A DNA stretch of 46,386 nt from Lachnospiraceae bacterium (GCA_022766905.1 JALEPU010000123.1:1-46386), one strand, 5' to 3'. Shown: positions 31,824 to 41,954, counted from the stretch's first letter. The notes: generated by a model from the sequence alone, not told the origin. Translations and numbers: made by a program.

Positions 31824-32567
31824 ATGGGAAAGGCAATCAGACTGGACAAATATCTGGCAGATATGAAGGTAGGAAGCAGAGCAGAAGTAAAACAGCTGAT
31901 TCGAAAAGGTAGGATAACCGTAGACGATCAGCCGGCGACAAAACCGGAGCAAAAGATTGAACCGGGAGTTTCCCGAGTCTTTCTGGATCGGGAAGAAATC
32001 GGATATGTAGAAAAAGAATACTGGATGTTAAATAAACCAATGGGAGTGGTTTCAGCGACCGAAGATAAGCAGTTTGCTACAGTAGTAAGCCTGATCAAAG
32101 ATGCAAAAAGAAAAGATTTATTTCCGGTGGGAAGACTGGATAAAGATACGGAAGGGCTGCTTCTTCTTACCAATGATGGAAGTCTTGCCCACCATCTTTT
32201 GTCACCGAAGAAACATGTGGATAAAACATATTTTGCCAGAATAGAAGGAATTGTCACAAATGAGGATGTGAAAGCCTTTGAGGAAGGCCTTGACATTGGA
32301 GAAGAGAAAAAGACCATGCCGGCCGGACTTGAAATTCTGGAATCGGAAGATCTTTTGGAAGGACAGTCCAAAATCCTGGTGACGATCCAGGAGGGAAAGT
32401 TCCATCAGGTAAAAAGAATGTTTGAGGCAGTGGGGAAAAAGGTCCTTTTTTTAAGAAGAATTTCGATGGGGCCCCTGGTTTTAGATGAAAGATTAAAACC
32501 GGGAGAGGCCAGAAAACTGACAAAAGAGGAAATACAATTATTGAAATCTTTGACCCGGATCTCATAG
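31824..32567 (+). CDS. Pseudouridine synthase, RsuA/RluB family
   Basis: A 247-residue RNA-modifying enzyme. An S4 RNA-binding domain occupies residues 5-60 (IRLDKYLADMKVGSRAEVKQLIRKGRITVDD). The catalytic domain carries the essential Asp in GRLDKDTEGLLLLTNDG and the later KFHQVKRMFEAVGKKVLFLRRI block. The size fits the RsuA-type enzyme for 16S rRNA, although RluB/E/F cannot be excluded. AGAGGATAATACG gives the ribosome site. It sits between the RNA methyltransferase and HAD genes in one direction, so it is likely cotranscribed with the methyltransferase. Confidence 0.9.
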   Translation: MGKAIRLDKYLADMKVGSRAEVKQLIRKGRITVDDQPATKPEQKIEPGVSRVFLDREEIGYVEKEYWMLNKPMGVVSATEDKQFATVVSLIKDAKRKDLFPVGRLDKDTEGLLLLTNDGSLAHHLLSPKKHVDKTYFARIEGIVTNEDVKAFEEGLDIGEEKKTMPAGLEILESEDLLEGQSKILVTIQEGKFHQVKRMFEAVGKKVLFLRRISMGPLVLDERLKPGEARKLTKEEIQLLKSLTRIS

Positions 32568-32600
32568 AATAAGTATGAAAAGCGGCAGGATAGGGATAGA

Positions 32601-33287
32601 ATGAAAATGAAAGAAAAGAAAAAAAGCTTAGATGGAATCGAAGCGGTCATTTTTGATTTGGATGGAACGCTGGTAGATTCCATGTGGACCTGGTATAAAA
32701 TTGATGTGGATTTTTTAGGACAGTTTGGGGCAACAGTACCGGATGATTTGCAGGATGCTCTGGAGGGAATGAGTTTTACGGAAACAGCGGTTTATTTTAA
32801 ACAGCGTTTTTCTTTTCTCCCTTATTCCGTAGAACAGCTAAAGGAAATCTGGAATCAGATGGCATATGATGTCTATGCCAATGAAGTGCCTTTAAAACCG
32901 GGAATTTTAGAATATTTGAAATATTTAAAAGAACAGGGAATCAAGACAGGGGTTGCGACTAGTAATTCCAGGGAACTGGTAACGGTAACGCTGAAAAATC
33001 TTGGCGTATATGACTATTTTGATTCCATTCGTACTGCCTGTGAAGTGGAAAAAGGAAAACCGGCGCCGGATATTTATCTGCTGGTGGCAGAAGATTTACA
33101 GGTGAATCCAGAAAAATGTATGATTTTTGAAGATGTGCCGGCAGGAATTCTGGCAGGGAAAAATGCCGGAATGACAGCTTATGCCATAGCAGATGAAAGT
33201 TCGAAACATCTGGAAGAAGAAAAAAGAAAACTGGCAGACTATTATATAGAAGACTATTATGAATTGCTACCCGGATTAAAAAATTAG
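32601..33287 (+). CDS. HAD-family hydrolase (beta-phosphoglucomutase-like)
   Basis: A 228-residue haloacid-dehalogenase-fold phosphatase with a helical cap inserted after motif I. Motif [14 protein letters not shown] contains the nucleophile Asp, motif II is GVATSNSRE, motif III has Lys in [10 protein letters not shown], and motif IV is [16 protein letters not shown]. It belongs to the phosphoglucomutase/phosphatase subgroup with unknown natural substrate, probably a sugar phosphate or nucleotide. The ATG at 32601 or 32607 may start it; AGGATAGGGATAG precedes both. Confidence 0.88.
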   Translation: MKMKEKKKSLDGIEAVIFDLDGTLVDSMWTWYKIDVDFLGQFGATVPDDLQDALEGMSFTETAVYFKQRFSFLPYSVEQLKEIWNQMAYDVYANEVPLKPGILEYLKYLKEQGIKTGVATSNSRELVTVTLKNLGVYDYFDSIRTACEVEKGKPAPDIYLLVAEDLQVNPEKCMIFEDVPAGILAGKNAGMTAYAIADESSKHLEEEKRKLADYYIEDYYELLPGLKN

Positions 33288-33360
33288 AGCCGGATGGAAA
33301 AAGCAGACAGGGAAGCGGCCATTTTGCCGCATTAGCAAAAAAGAACGTGAGGAAACAGGA

Positions 33361-35334
33361 ATGGAGAAAGATTTTCTTCCAATTAACAAAGAAGAAATGA
33401 AAAAAAGGGGATGGGAACAGGCAGACTTTGTGTATATCACAGGGGATGCTTATGTGGACCATCCTTCTTTTGGAGTGGCAATTATCAGCAGAGTGCTGGA
33501 AGCCGCCGGTTATAAAGTTGCAATTTTGTCCCAACCGGACTGGAAAAAGCAGGAAAGTATTGATGAGTTTGGAAGGCCCAGACTCGGATTTCTTGTGACG
33601 GCAGGAAATATGGATTCTATGGTAAACCATTACAGTGTGTCCAAACGGAGACGGCCAAAAGATGCCTATACACCTGGAGGTGTGATGGGAAAAAGGCCGG
33701 ATCACGCTGTTGTCGTCTATTGTAATCTGATTCGCAGGACCTACAAGGATGTTCCGATTATTATTGGTGGGATTGAAGCATCCTTACGCCGTCTGGCTCA
33801 TTATGATTATTGGGATAACAAAGTAAAACGCTCCATTTTGCTGGACTCCCAGGCAGATTTACTCCTTTATGGAATGGGAGAACGGTCTGTGGTTGAAGTG
33901 GCAGATGCTTTGCATGCAGGAATTCCTGTGGAGGAATTGACCTATATCAATGGTTCTGTTTATAAGACAAAAAATCCGGATCGGGTCTATGAAGGAACCT
34001 TCCTTCCATCCTATGAAGAAATCTGTAATAGCAAAGAAACCTATGCAAAAAGCTTTTATACCCAATATTGTAATACAGATCCATTTGTGGCGAAATCGTT
34101 AATTGAAAAATATAAAGAAACTGAATATGTGGTTCAGAATCCACCGGCCAAACCTCTTTCTACCGAAGAAATGGATCAGGTTTACCGTCTGCCTTATATG
34201 AGGACCTATCATCCTTCCTATGAGGCATTGGGAGGAGTTCCGGCTATTGAAGAGATTAAGTTCAGCCTTACCAGCTGCCGGGGGTGCTTTGGAGGGTGTA
34301 GTTTCTGTGCTCTGACCTTCCATCAGGGAAGAATTATTCAGGCCAGAAGCCATGAATCGATTATAGAAGAAGCAAAATTAATGACAGAGGAAAAGGATTT
34401 CAAAGGATATATCCATGATGTGGGAGGACCGACTGCCAATTTCCGTTTTCCGGCCTGTGAAAAACAGCTGACAAAAGGGGTTTGTCCGACGAAACAATGT
34501 CTTTTTCCAAAACCATGCAGGAACCTTCGAATTGACCATAAAGATTATTTGTCGCTCCTTCGGAAACTGAGAAAAATTCCAAAGGTGAAAAAAGTATTTG
34601 TTCGTTCGGGAATTCGATTTGATTATGTCATTCATGACAAAGATGACAGTTTTCTGAAAGAATTGTGTGAATATCATGTCAGCGGTCAGTTAAAAGTGGC
34701 TCCGGAACATATTTCTGACCCGGTTCTTGCTATGATGGGAAAGCCGGAACGGGCTATCTATGATAAATTTGCAGATAAATATAAAAAAATAAATGAAAGA
34801 ATAGGGAAAAAGCAGTATCTGGTTCCTTATCTCATGTCCTCCCATCCCGGTTCTACGTTAAAAGAGGCTATTGAGCTGGCAGAATATTTACGGGATTGGG
34901 GTTATATGCCGGAACAGGTGCAGGATTTTTATCCGACCCCATCTACCATATCCACGACTATGTATTATACCGGACTGGATCCTAGGACGATGAAAAAAGT
35001 CTATGTACCTCGCTCTCCACATGAAAAAAACATGCAGAGGGCTTTGATTCAATATCGGAATCCGGACAATTATGATCTGGTTTATGAAGCCCTGGCAAAA
35101 GAAGGACGGTGGGATTTAATCGGCTTTGATAAAAAATGTCTCATACGGCCACGAAAGCAAACCGGCGTTCCAAAAGGAAAAGAAGCATCTGGGAAAACTG
35201 CCTCCGGAAAAAGAACAGGAGGAACTTTCCAAAACAGCTTTAGAAAGGACAAAGAAGGAAACCGGAAACCGGACGGAGGAAAGAAAAAGAAAACCATTCG
35301 AAATGTACATCAGAAAAAGCAGAAAAGAGGGTAA
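33361..35334 (+). CDS. YgiQ-family radical SAM protein
   Basis: A 657-residue protein. The N-terminal domain of YgiQ type ([32 protein letters not shown]) resembles a B12-binding-like fold. The radical SAM core follows, with its iron-sulfur ligands in [20 protein letters not shown] (about residues 312-330). The DUF3362-like C-terminal region ([20 protein letters not shown]) is present, then a Lys/Gly-rich basic tail of about 60 residues, probably unstructured and RNA-binding. The reaction is not known for this widespread family. GAGGAAACAGGA precedes the start. It overlaps nothing, and the next SDR gene begins 3 bases after its stop. Confidence 0.92.
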   Translation: MEKDFLPINKEEMKKRGWEQADFVYITGDAYVDHPSFGVAIISRVLEAAGYKVAILSQPDWKKQESIDEFGRPRLGFLVTAGNMDSMVNHYSVSKRRRPKDAYTPGGVMGKRPDHAVVVYCNLIRRTYKDVPIIIGGIEASLRRLAHYDYWDNKVKRSILLDSQADLLLYGMGERSVVEVADALHAGIPVEELTYINGSVYKTKNPDRVYEGTFLPSYEEICNSKETYAKSFYTQYCNTDPFVAKSLIEKYKETEYVVQNPPAKPLSTEEMDQVYRLPYMRTYHPSYEALGGVPAIEEIKFSLTSCRGCFGGCSFCALTFHQGRIIQARSHESIIEEAKLMTEEKDFKGYIHDVGGPTANFRFPACEKQLTKGVCPTKQCLFPKPCRNLRIDHKDYLSLLRKLRKIPKVKKVFVRSGIRFDYVIHDKDDSFLKELCEYHVSGQLKVAPEHISDPVLAMMGKPERAIYDKFADKYKKINERIGKKQYLVPYLMSSHPGSTLKEAIELAEYLRDWGYMPEQVQDFYPTPSTISTTMYYTGLDPRTMKKVYVPRSPHEKNMQRALIQYRNPDNYDLVYEALAKEGRWDLIGFDKKCLIRPRKQTGVPKGKEASGKTASGKRTGGTFQNSFRKDKEGNRKPDGGKKKKTIRNVHQKKQKRG

Positions 35335-35336
35335 TC

Positions 35337-36098
35337 ATGAAAACAGCGATTATTACAGGGGCTTCTTCCGGAATGGGAAGGGAGTTTGCAAAAGAAATCT
35401 ATCGTCGTTATCTGCATATTGAAGAAATCTGGCTCATAGCCAGAAGAGAAGACAAACTTCTGGAACTGAAAAAAGAGATGGGGAGAAAAGGAATCGAAGT
35501 ATTCTCCTTAGATTTGACCAAAGAAGAAGATATGAAGCTCTATGAGCAGGCGTTAAAAGAAAGAAAACCGGAAGTCTGTATGCTGGTCAATTGCGCCGGA
35601 TTTGGAAAAATCGGAAGTATAGAAGAAGTTGGACCGGAAAGCAACAGGGAAATGGTGAAGCTGAATTGTCAGGCACTGACCGAAATAACCTGTCTGACCC
35701 TTCCTTTTATGAAAAAAAGAGGACAGATCATCCAGTTGGCCTCCAGCGCAGCCTTTGTCCCTCAGCCTTATTTTGCGGTTTACGCAGCGACCAAGTCTTA
35801 TGTGTTAAGCTTTAGCAGGGCGTTAAAATATGAACTGCTTAGCCGGGAAATTACAGTTACGGCAGTCTGTCCCGGCCCGGTAAAGACTCCGTTTTTTGAA
35901 GTGGCAGAGTGCGGTGAAGAAAGAGTGATGAAACCAATCAAAAAGCTATTTATGGCAAAACCGGAGAAAGTGGTAAAAAAAGCATTGCAGGATGCCAAAA
36001 AAGGAAAGGAAAAATCCATTTATGGAATTCCCATGAAACTTTTAGAAGTCTTATGTAAAATTTTGCCTCATAAATTGCTGCTTCTTTTCATGTCTTAG
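35337..36098 (+). CDS. Short-chain dehydrogenase/reductase (YqjQ-like)
   Basis: A 253-residue SDR with the glycine motif TGASSGMG at residues 7-14, NCAGFG and the active-site SSAAF...YAATK (Tyr-x3-Lys). The C-terminal end (GIPMKLLEVLCKILPHKLLLLFMS) is hydrophobic and could associate with the membrane, as in SDRs that act on lipids. It starts 3 bases after the radical SAM gene's stop, with GAGGG overlapping that end, so coupling is tight. The substrate is unknown. Confidence 0.85.
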   Translation: MKTAIITGASSGMGREFAKEIYRRYLHIEEIWLIARREDKLLELKKEMGRKGIEVFSLDLTKEEDMKLYEQALKERKPEVCMLVNCAGFGKIGSIEEVGPESNREMVKLNCQALTEITCLTLPFMKKRGQIIQLASSAAFVPQPYFAVYAATKSYVLSFSRALKYELLSREITVTAVCPGPVKTPFFEVAECGEERVMKPIKKLFMAKPEKVVKKALQDAKKGKEKSIYGIPMKLLEVLCKILPHKLLLLFMS

Positions 36099-36147
36099 AA
36101 AAAGGAAACGATGACTTTATGATATTACCAAAGAAAGAAGAGAAACG

Positions 36148-36720
36148 ATGAAAAGAGAAAAAGGTGAGTATGGGTATTTGGCCCAGTTTAAAAAAATGCG
36201 ATTGATTCTTACGCTTTTGCTGTTTGCCGCAATGGCATGTATCATTGGATTTGGATATTTTCGTTATCATTCCATGAAAACGATTTTTACGGTGGTAGGT
36301 TTATTATTTTCTCTGCCTATAGCCAAGGTGTTATCCGGCCTTCTGGTGGTGCTTCCGTTAAAACCAATCCCGGAAGAAGAAAAAAGGGAAATGGAACAAA
36401 AGGTGAATCATATACCGAAAGAACAGATTCTGTGGGATCTGGCCCTTTCTTCCGAAGAGAAAGTCCGTCATTTTCCCTGTGTGGTCTATTCAGACAAAAC
36501 AGTCATTGCCCTTTACCGGGATAACAAAAAAGCATCTGATGTAGAAGAGGCAAAAAAGTATTTTCGCAATCTTTTAAAAAACAATTGTCACAAAACAGGA
36601 TTTTTACTGTTGACCAAAGAAGACAAATTTCTGGAAAAAATTGCGGCTGCCAATTTTGAGTCAGAGGATGAAAAAGAAATCAAAAGAATCAAAGAGACCA
36701 TCCTGGTCTATGAGATGTAG
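36148..36720 (+). CDS. Hypothetical membrane protein with two N-terminal helices
   Basis: A 190-residue protein. Two hydrophobic helices at about residues 15-37 and 48-73 form a hairpin, followed by a charged soluble domain of about 110 residues on the cytoplasmic side (EEEKREMEQKV...EEKVRHFPCVVYSDKTVIALYRDNK). I do not recognise a named family. The gene sits between the SDR and RluA genes with short gaps on both sides (49 and 9 bases), so it is transcribed with them. No catalytic motif is evident. Confidence 0.75.
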   Translation: MKREKGEYGYLAQFKKMRLILTLLLFAAMACIIGFGYFRYHSMKTIFTVVGLLFSLPIAKVLSGLLVVLPLKPIPEEEKREMEQKVNHIPKEQILWDLALSSEEKVRHFPCVVYSDKTVIALYRDNKKASDVEEAKKYFRNLLKNNCHKTGFLLLTKEDKFLEKIAAANFESEDEKEIKRIKETILVYEM

Positions 36721-36729
36721 GAGAAGTGA

Positions 36730-37725
36730 ATGCAGGAAATTCATATTACGTCAAAAGAAGAAGGACAAAGGCTTTATAAGATCCTGGAGAAATATTTAAG
36801 CCAGGCGCCTTCTTCCTTTCTTTATAAAATGCTTCGAAAGAAGAACATTAAATTAAACGGAAAAAAAGCAGATGGAAAAGAAAAAGTACAGGAAAATGAT
36901 GTGATTACTCTTTTTCTGTCTGATGAAACCATAGAAAAATTTCAAAAAAAGGAAGAGATGCTTACACCTTCCACTCAATCTTTGGCAGATTTGAATCGGA
37001 ATATTATTTTTGAAGATGAAGATATCATTCTTTTCAATAAGCCGGCAGGAATCTTAAGTCAGAAGGCGGCAAAAGAAGATATTTCCCTCAATGAGCAGAT
37101 GATTTCCTATTGTCTGGAACGAGGCTATGTGACAAAAGAAGAGTTAAAAATCCGGAAGCCTTCTGTTGCCAATCGGTTAGACCGGAATACCACCGGACTG
37201 ATTGCGGCAGGAATTTCCATCAAAGGACTGACCTTTTTATCCGAATTATTCCGAAACAGAAATCTGGAAAAGTATTATTTTACCATTGTAAAAGGGGAAA
37301 TGAAGCAGGGAATGTCCTTAAAAGGCTACCTGTCGAAGGATTGTGCCATCAATCAGGTGAAAGTCCATAAAACGAAAGAGAAGGATACGGATGTCTATAT
37401 CGAAACCGGTTATGAACCGATAAAACGGAATCAGGGTTATACCCTTTTAAAAGTAAAACTGGTGACAGGAAAGCCTCATCAGATCAGAGCCCATCTTGCC
37501 TATGCCGGATATCCGATTCTGGGTGATGAAAAATACGGAAATCACAAAGAGAATCTTTACTGGAAAAAGGAGATGGGACTTCGTTATCAGCTCCTTCACA
37601 GTGGTATTCTGATATTTCCAAAGCTTTCCGGTCAGTGGGAAAAATATTCCGGGAAACGATTTGAAGCTCCAAAACCGGAGCAATTTCTTATGATAGAACA
37701 AAAAATATTTGGTAAGGACGGATAA
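36730..37725 (+). CDS. Pseudouridine synthase, RluA family
   Basis: A 331-residue RNA pseudouridine synthase. An S4-like N-terminal domain (EGQRLYKILEKYLSQAPSSFLYKMLRKKNIKLNGKKADGKEKVQENDVITLFL, residues 11-70) precedes the catalytic domain. That domain has the active Asp in NRLDRNTTGLIAAG and KPHQIRAHLAYAGYPILGDEKYG. Members with this layout act on 23S rRNA or tRNA; the exact target is not assignable. The ATG at 36730 follows AGGAGAAG overlapping the end of the previous gene. Confidence 0.9.
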   Translation: MQEIHITSKEEGQRLYKILEKYLSQAPSSFLYKMLRKKNIKLNGKKADGKEKVQENDVITLFLSDETIEKFQKKEEMLTPSTQSLADLNRNIIFEDEDIILFNKPAGILSQKAAKEDISLNEQMISYCLERGYVTKEELKIRKPSVANRLDRNTTGLIAAGISIKGLTFLSELFRNRNLEKYYFTIVKGEMKQGMSLKGYLSKDCAINQVKVHKTKEKDTDVYIETGYEPIKRNQGYTLLKVKLVTGKPHQIRAHLAYAGYPILGDEKYGNHKENLYWKKEMGLRYQLLHSGILIFPKLSGQWEKYSGKRFEAPKPEQFLMIEQKIFGKDG

Positions 37726-37728
37726 AAA

Positions 37729-38265
37729 ATGGGAACCTGGAATACAAGAGGACTTCGGGGCTCTGCCCTGGAAGAATTGATCAATCTGACAAATGAAAAA
37801 TACAGAGAAAAAAAACTGGCCCTGATTCAGAAGATTCCGACACCCATTAAGCCAATCCGGATCGACCAGAAGACCAGACATATTACCCTTGCCTATTTTG
37901 AGCAGAAAAGTACAGTGGACTATATCGGGGCAGTGCAGGGAATTCCTGTCTGCTTTGATGCCAAAGAGTGCGCAAAAGATAGTTTTGCCCTTGCCAATGT
38001 CCATCCCCACCAGATTCTTTTTATGAAACATTTCGAAGAGCAGGGGGGAGTGGCCTTCCTGTTGATTCATTTTACTGCGAAGGACATTTTTTATTACCTT
38101 CCGTACCGGGACCTGGAGAAATTCTGGGTGCGGATGGAAGAAGGCGGCAGAAAGCATTTTAAATTCTGTGAACTGAATCCGGCTTATGCGTTGCCGGAAA
38201 ATGGGCCGGTTCCTGTCCATTATCTGGAGCCGTTGAATTATGATCTGGCGGAAAGAAAGAAGTAA
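37729..38265 (+). CDS. recU: Holliday junction resolvase RecU
   Basis: A 178-residue nuclease that cuts four-way DNA junctions in Firmicutes. Recognised by NTRGLRGSALEELINLTNEKY near the N terminus, the catalytic STVDYIGAVQGIPVCFDAKE with Asp and Glu-Lys ligands, and HPHQILFMKHFEEQGGVAFLLI. In many Firmicutes recU is followed by the penicillin-binding protein gene; here it follows an RluA gene by 3 bases and is the last gene of the run. There is no distinct ribosome site, so translation is probably coupled. Confidence 0.92.
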   Translation: MGTWNTRGLRGSALEELINLTNEKYREKKLALIQKIPTPIKPIRIDQKTRHITLAYFEQKSTVDYIGAVQGIPVCFDAKECAKDSFALANVHPHQILFMKHFEEQGGVAFLLIHFTAKDIFYYLPYRDLEKFWVRMEEGGRKHFKFCELNPAYALPENGPVPVHYLEPLNYDLAERKK

Positions 38266-38288
38266 AAGGAATATTTCCAACTTCACCA

Positions 38289-38317
38289 TTGACGCAAGAA
38301 AAAGAATCCTATATAAT
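38289..38317 (+). promoter_or_regulatory. Consensus promoter of the yicC-remA-gmk-rpoZ run
   Basis: TTGACG (38289-38294), 17-base spacer, TATAAT (38312-38317). It is the best sigma-A promoter in the window. Confidence 0.85.
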
Positions 38318-38395
38318 TAATTAGATACCCAGAGGATTTCCTGTTTTTTTGACAGGAGAGAAAAGATCTTCAAATAAATGATAGAGGTAGGCATT

Positions 38396-39274
38396 GTGAT
38401 AAAAAGTATGACAGGCTTTGGACGCAGCGAGATTGCGACCGAAGAAAGAAAAATTATTGTTGAGATGAAGGCGGTAAACCACAGATACTGCGATATCAAT
38501 ATCCGGATGCCAAAGAAGCTGGGATTTTTTGAAGCTTCCATTCGTAATCTGATGAAGAAATATATCAGCAGAGGAAAGGTTGACGTTTTTATTACTTATG
38601 AAGATTATACGGAGAATAACCTATGTGTTCGATATAATGAGGAGATTGCAGGGGAATATCTGAACCATATCAATCGAATCAGTGAGACATTCGGCCTGGA
38701 GAATGGACTGAATGCGGTACGGCTGTCCCGATATCCGGAGGTTCTTACGTTAGAAGAGCAGACAATGGATGAAGAGGAATTGTGGAAGTTTCTGGAAGCG
38801 GCGGTTAAGGAAGCATGCGAGAAATTTGTGGCGACCAGAGAGCAGGAAGGAGAAAGCCTGAAGAAAGATTTACTTGGCAAATTAGACCATATGCTGACAT
38901 TGGTCGATCAGGTGGAGGTCCGTTATCCGTCCATGGTGGCAGATTATCGGCAGAAGCTTTCTGATAAAGTACATGAGCTTTTAGATGGAGCTGCCATTGA
39001 TGAAGGAAGAATCGCAACAGAAGTAACCATTTATGCAGATAAGATTTGCGTGGATGAAGAGACAGTGCGATTAAGAAGCCACATTGAACATACCAGACAG
39101 ACTTTACTGGATGGAGACAGCATTGGAAGAAAACTGGATTTTATCGCGCAGGAGATGAATCGGGAAGCCAACACGATTCTTTCTAAGGCAAATGATCTGG
39201 ATATTTCCAATATTGCCATAGACCTTAAAACCGAGATTGAGAAAGTCAGAGAACAGATTCAGAACATTGAGTAG
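38396..39274 (+). CDS. YicC/YloC-family endoribonuclease
   Basis: A 292-residue protein beginning IKSMTGFGRSE, the invariant start of the YicC/YloC family. The C-terminal DUF1732 block (LDFIAQEMNREANTILSKANDLDISNIAIDLKTEIEKVREQIQNIE) is complete. Family members are hexameric RNA endonucleases. The GTG at 38396 is chosen because AGAGGTAGG precedes it and it gives the usual MIKSMTGF start; an in-frame ATG lies 18 bases upstream. It opens a classic Firmicutes gene run with remA, gmk and rpoZ. Confidence 0.92.
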   Translation: MIKSMTGFGRSEIATEERKIIVEMKAVNHRYCDINIRMPKKLGFFEASIRNLMKKYISRGKVDVFITYEDYTENNLCVRYNEEIAGEYLNHINRISETFGLENGLNAVRLSRYPEVLTLEEQTMDEEELWKFLEAAVKEACEKFVATREQEGESLKKDLLGKLDHMLTLVDQVEVRYPSMVADYRQKLSDKVHELLDGAAIDEGRIATEVTIYADKICVDEETVRLRSHIEHTRQTLLDGDSIGRKLDFIAQEMNREANTILSKANDLDISNIAIDLKTEIEKVREQIQNIE

Positions 39275-39292
39275 ACAAAAGGAGTGGCTCTT

Positions 39293-39565
39293 ATGTTGCG
39301 TTTTATGAGTGTGGGGTATGGAAATAGTGTGAATGGAGATAAAGTAATCTCTATTGTCAGCCCGGAAGCAGCACCGATTAAACGTATGGTTCAGTCTGCC
39401 AAGGATGAGGGGCGTGCTGTAGATGCTACCTGCGGAAGAAAAACGAGAGCTGTAATTGTAATGGAGAACGGATGTGTTGTGCTGTCTGCATTACAGCCTG
39501 AGACGATATTGAATCGATATCAGGGAAAAGACATGACAAACAGTAAGGGTGAAGAAGATGAATAA
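39293..39565 (+). CDS. remA: RemA-like DNA-binding protein (DUF370)
   Basis: A 90-residue protein matching RemA/DUF370 in the conserved region VGYGNSVNGDKVISIVSPEAAPIKRMVQSAKDEGRAVDATCGRKTRAVIVMENGCVVLSA. In B. subtilis RemA forms ring-like oligomers that bind DNA repeats and activate matrix and osmoprotection genes. The ATG at 39293 follows AAAGGAGTGGC. It overlaps gmk by 8 bases. The same neighbours occur in many Firmicutes. Confidence 0.9.
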   Translation: MLRFMSVGYGNSVNGDKVISIVSPEAAPIKRMVQSAKDEGRAVDATCGRKTRAVIVMENGCVVLSALQPETILNRYQGKDMTNSKGEEDE

Positions 39566-40181
39566 ACAGGGAATGTTAATTGTGATTTCAGGATTTTCGG
39601 GAGTCGGAAAGGGAACTGCTGCAAAAAGACTGGTAGAAAAGTACGGATACAGTCTTTCCATCTCTGCTACGACGAGGGCACCAAGAGAAGGCGAAGTAGA
39701 TGGAAGAGAGTACTATTTTAAAACAGTTGATGAATTCCGGAATCTGATTGACTATAATGGATTTATCGAGTATGCTCAATATGTGGAGAATTATTATGGT
39801 ACTCCAAGAGCTTATGTAGAGAAGGAACTTGCCTTAGGACATAATGTCATTTTGGAGATAGAAGTAGAAGGTGCTCTTCAGATCAAGGAACAATATCCGG
39901 AAGCGATTCTGATTTTTATTTCGGCCAGCAGTGCGATAGAATTAAAAGACCGTCTGACCGGCAGGGGTACAGAATCGATAGAAGTAGTCAATAAGCGGAT
40001 GAATCGGGCAAGAGAAGAGGCAGAATCGATTCCGAATTATGAATATTTTGTGATTAACAGAGATGGGGCACTGGAAGAGTGTGTAGATGAGATTCATGCC
40101 ATCGTGACAGCAAGGAGAAAAGAAATCCGGCTCTGGAACGATGATATTATAAAAATGCAGAATGAATTAATGAGCATGTAG
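39558..40181 (+). CDS. gmk: Guanylate kinase
   Basis: A 207-residue enzyme that phosphorylates GMP to GDP. The P-loop GFSGVGKGT lies at residues 13-21, and the GMP-binding segment is SISATTRAPREGEVDGREYYF. The lid RLTGRGTESIEVVNKRM is also present. The ATG at 39558 (MNKQGML) overlaps remA and follows GGGTGAAG. GDP supply links with the alarmone system, since many Firmicutes Gmk proteins are inhibited by (p)ppGpp. Confidence 0.95.
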   Translation: MNKQGMLIVISGFSGVGKGTAAKRLVEKYGYSLSISATTRAPREGEVDGREYYFKTVDEFRNLIDYNGFIEYAQYVENYYGTPRAYVEKELALGHNVILEIEVEGALQIKEQYPEAILIFISASSAIELKDRLTGRGTESIEVVNKRMNRAREEAESIPNYEYFVINRDGALEECVDEIHAIVTARRKEIRLWNDDIIKMQNELMSM

Positions 40182-40195
40182 AAAGGAGACATACA

Positions 40196-40486
40196 ATGTT
40201 ACATCCATCTTATACAGAAATTATGAAAAAAGTAAACAGCGATGTGGAGGATGGCAATGAACCGGTGGTTAACAGCCGTTATTCTATTGTAATTGCAACA
40301 GCAAAAAGAGCAAGACAGTTAATTGGCGGTGAAGAAGCACTGGTAAAAGATTATGGTCAAAAGCCTTTATCTATCGCAGTTGAAGAACTTTATGACGGCA
40401 AGATTAAGATTATGCCGGAAGAAGAGAAGGAAGAAGAAGAGATTACTGTTATGGACGAATTAGATGCCCAGACGGAAACAGAATAA
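40196..40486 (+). CDS. rpoZ: DNA-directed RNA polymerase omega subunit
   Basis: A 96-residue small polymerase subunit. The core NSRYSIVIATAKRARQLIGGE...KPLSIAVEELYDGKIKI is typical of RpoZ in Clostridia. The C terminus is a highly acidic tail (EEEKEEEEITVMDELDAQTETE). GAAAGGAGA precedes the ATG. It directly follows gmk as in most bacteria. Confidence 0.92.
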   Translation: MLHPSYTEIMKKVNSDVEDGNEPVVNSRYSIVIATAKRARQLIGGEEALVKDYGQKPLSIAVEELYDGKIKIMPEEEKEEEEITVMDELDAQTETE

Positions 40487-40559
40487 AGACGAGAACTTCG
40501 TTTCAATGGAAACGGAGTTTTTTCCGTTGTATGGAAGACCTGATGCAGGAGGAAAGATG

Positions 40560-41954
40560 ATGAAGATTTATAATACCCTTACAAAAAAGAAAGAAGAATT
40601 TGTACCTATTACTCCGGGAAAAGTAGGAATCTATGTATGCGGCCCTACCGTATATAATTTTATTCATATCGGGAATGCAAGGCCGATGATCGTATTTGAT
40701 ACGTTAAGAAGATATTTCGAGTATAAGGGATATGAAGTGAATTTTGTATCCAATTTTACGGATGTAGACGACAAAATTATCAAAAAAGCCAATGAAGAAG
40801 GTGTATCCTGCCACGAAATATCAGAACGCTATATTGTAGAGTGTAAGAAAGATATGGAAGGCATGAATATTAAGCCGGCAACCCATCATCCAAAGGCAAC
40901 CGAAGAAATCGATGGTATGATTGAGATGATTTCCAGCCTGATTGACCAGGGATATGCTTATGAGAAAAATGGAACCGTTTATTTCAGAACAAGACAGTGT
41001 GAAGGATATGGTAAGTTATCCAAAAAGAATCTGGATGATTTATCAGCCGGAATCCGAATTGCAGTCAGTGACGAAAAAGACGATCCGATGGATTTCGTTC
41101 TTTGGAAACCGAAAAAAGAAGGAGAACCATCCTGGCCATCTCCATGGGGTGACGGAAGACCGGGCTGGCATATTGAATGTTCCGTGATGTCAAAAAAATA
41201 CGTAGGAGAGACACTGGATATCCATGCCGGAGGAGAAGACCTTGTATTCCCTCACCATGAAAATGAGATCGCACAGAGTGAATGCTGCAATCATACAACA
41301 TTTGCCAATTACTGGATGCATAATGCATTTTTAAATATTGATAATAAGAAAATGTCCAAATCTGCCGGAAACTTCTTTACAGTGAGAGAGATCAGCGAAA
41401 AATATTCTCTGCAGGTAATTCGTTTCTTTATGCTGAGTGCTCATTACAGAAGCCCACTGAACTTTAGTGATACTTTGGTAGAGGCAGCAAAGAGCAGCCT
41501 GGAACGTATCTTAAATGCAGTAGATAATATCAGAACCATGATTGATCATCTGGATGGCGAAGAACTGACAGAAGCAGATAAGGCAAATGTAAAAGTTCTT
41601 ACTGATCTGGTAAAGAAATACGAAGATGCAATGGATGATGATTTAAATACTGCGGATGCAATTTCAGCAGTGTTTGAAATTGTAAAACTGGCAAATACGA
41701 CTGTGAAAGATGGTTCCAAAGCCTATGCACAGAAACTTCTTTCCACCATTACAGAACTTTGTGATATTCTTGGTATCATTACTGAGAAAAAAGAAGAAAT
41801 CCTGGATGCAGATATTGAGGCTTTGATTGAAGAACGTCAGGCTGCCAGAAAAGCAAAAGATTTTAAACGTGCGGATGAAATTCGTGATCAGCTTCTGGAA
41901 CAGGGAATCGTATTAAAAGATACCAGAGAAGGTGTGAAATGGAGCAGAGCATAA
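40560..41954 (+). CDS. cysS: Cysteinyl-tRNA synthetase
   Basis: A 464-residue class I synthetase that charges tRNA-Cys. The HIGH-type motif is HIGN in YVCGPTVYNFIHIGNARP and the KMSKS motif is KMSKSAGN. Zinc ligands are the Cys of CGPT, the Cys in WHIECSVM and the His/Glu of FPHHENEIAQSE. The C-terminal anticodon-binding region ends KRADEIRDQLLEQGIVLKDTREG. The ATG at 40560 sits seven bases after AGGAGG; an ATG three bases earlier is possible. No T-box is visible upstream, unlike many Firmicutes cysS genes; expression seems to come from the rpoZ side. Confidence 0.95.
   Translation: MKIYNTLTKKKEEFVPITPGKVGIYVCGPTVYNFIHIGNARPMIVFDTLRRYFEYKGYEVNFVSNFTDVDDKIIKKANEEGVSCHEISERYIVECKKDMEGMNIKPATHHPKATEEIDGMIEMISSLIDQGYAYEKNGTVYFRTRQCEGYGKLSKKNLDDLSAGIRIAVSDEKDDPMDFVLWKPKKEGEPSWPSPWGDGRPGWHIECSVMSKKYVGETLDIHAGGEDLVFPHHENEIAQSECCNHTTFANYWMHNAFLNIDNKKMSKSAGNFFTVREISEKYSLQVIRFFMLSAHYRSPLNFSDTLVEAAKSSLERILNAVDNIRTMIDHLDGEELTEADKANVKVLTDLVKKYEDAMDDDLNTADAISAVFEIVKLANTTVKDGSKAYAQKLLSTITELCDILGIITEKKEEILDADIEALIEERQAARKAKDFKRADEIRDQLLEQGIVLKDTREGVKWSRA

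Noticed and set aside
40503..40524. Hairpin AACGGAGTTTTTTCCGTT before cysS as a T-box or attenuator
   Set aside because: It is a short AT-rich hairpin without the TGGNACCGCG core or a Stem I region; it may be chance in the rpoZ-cysS gap.
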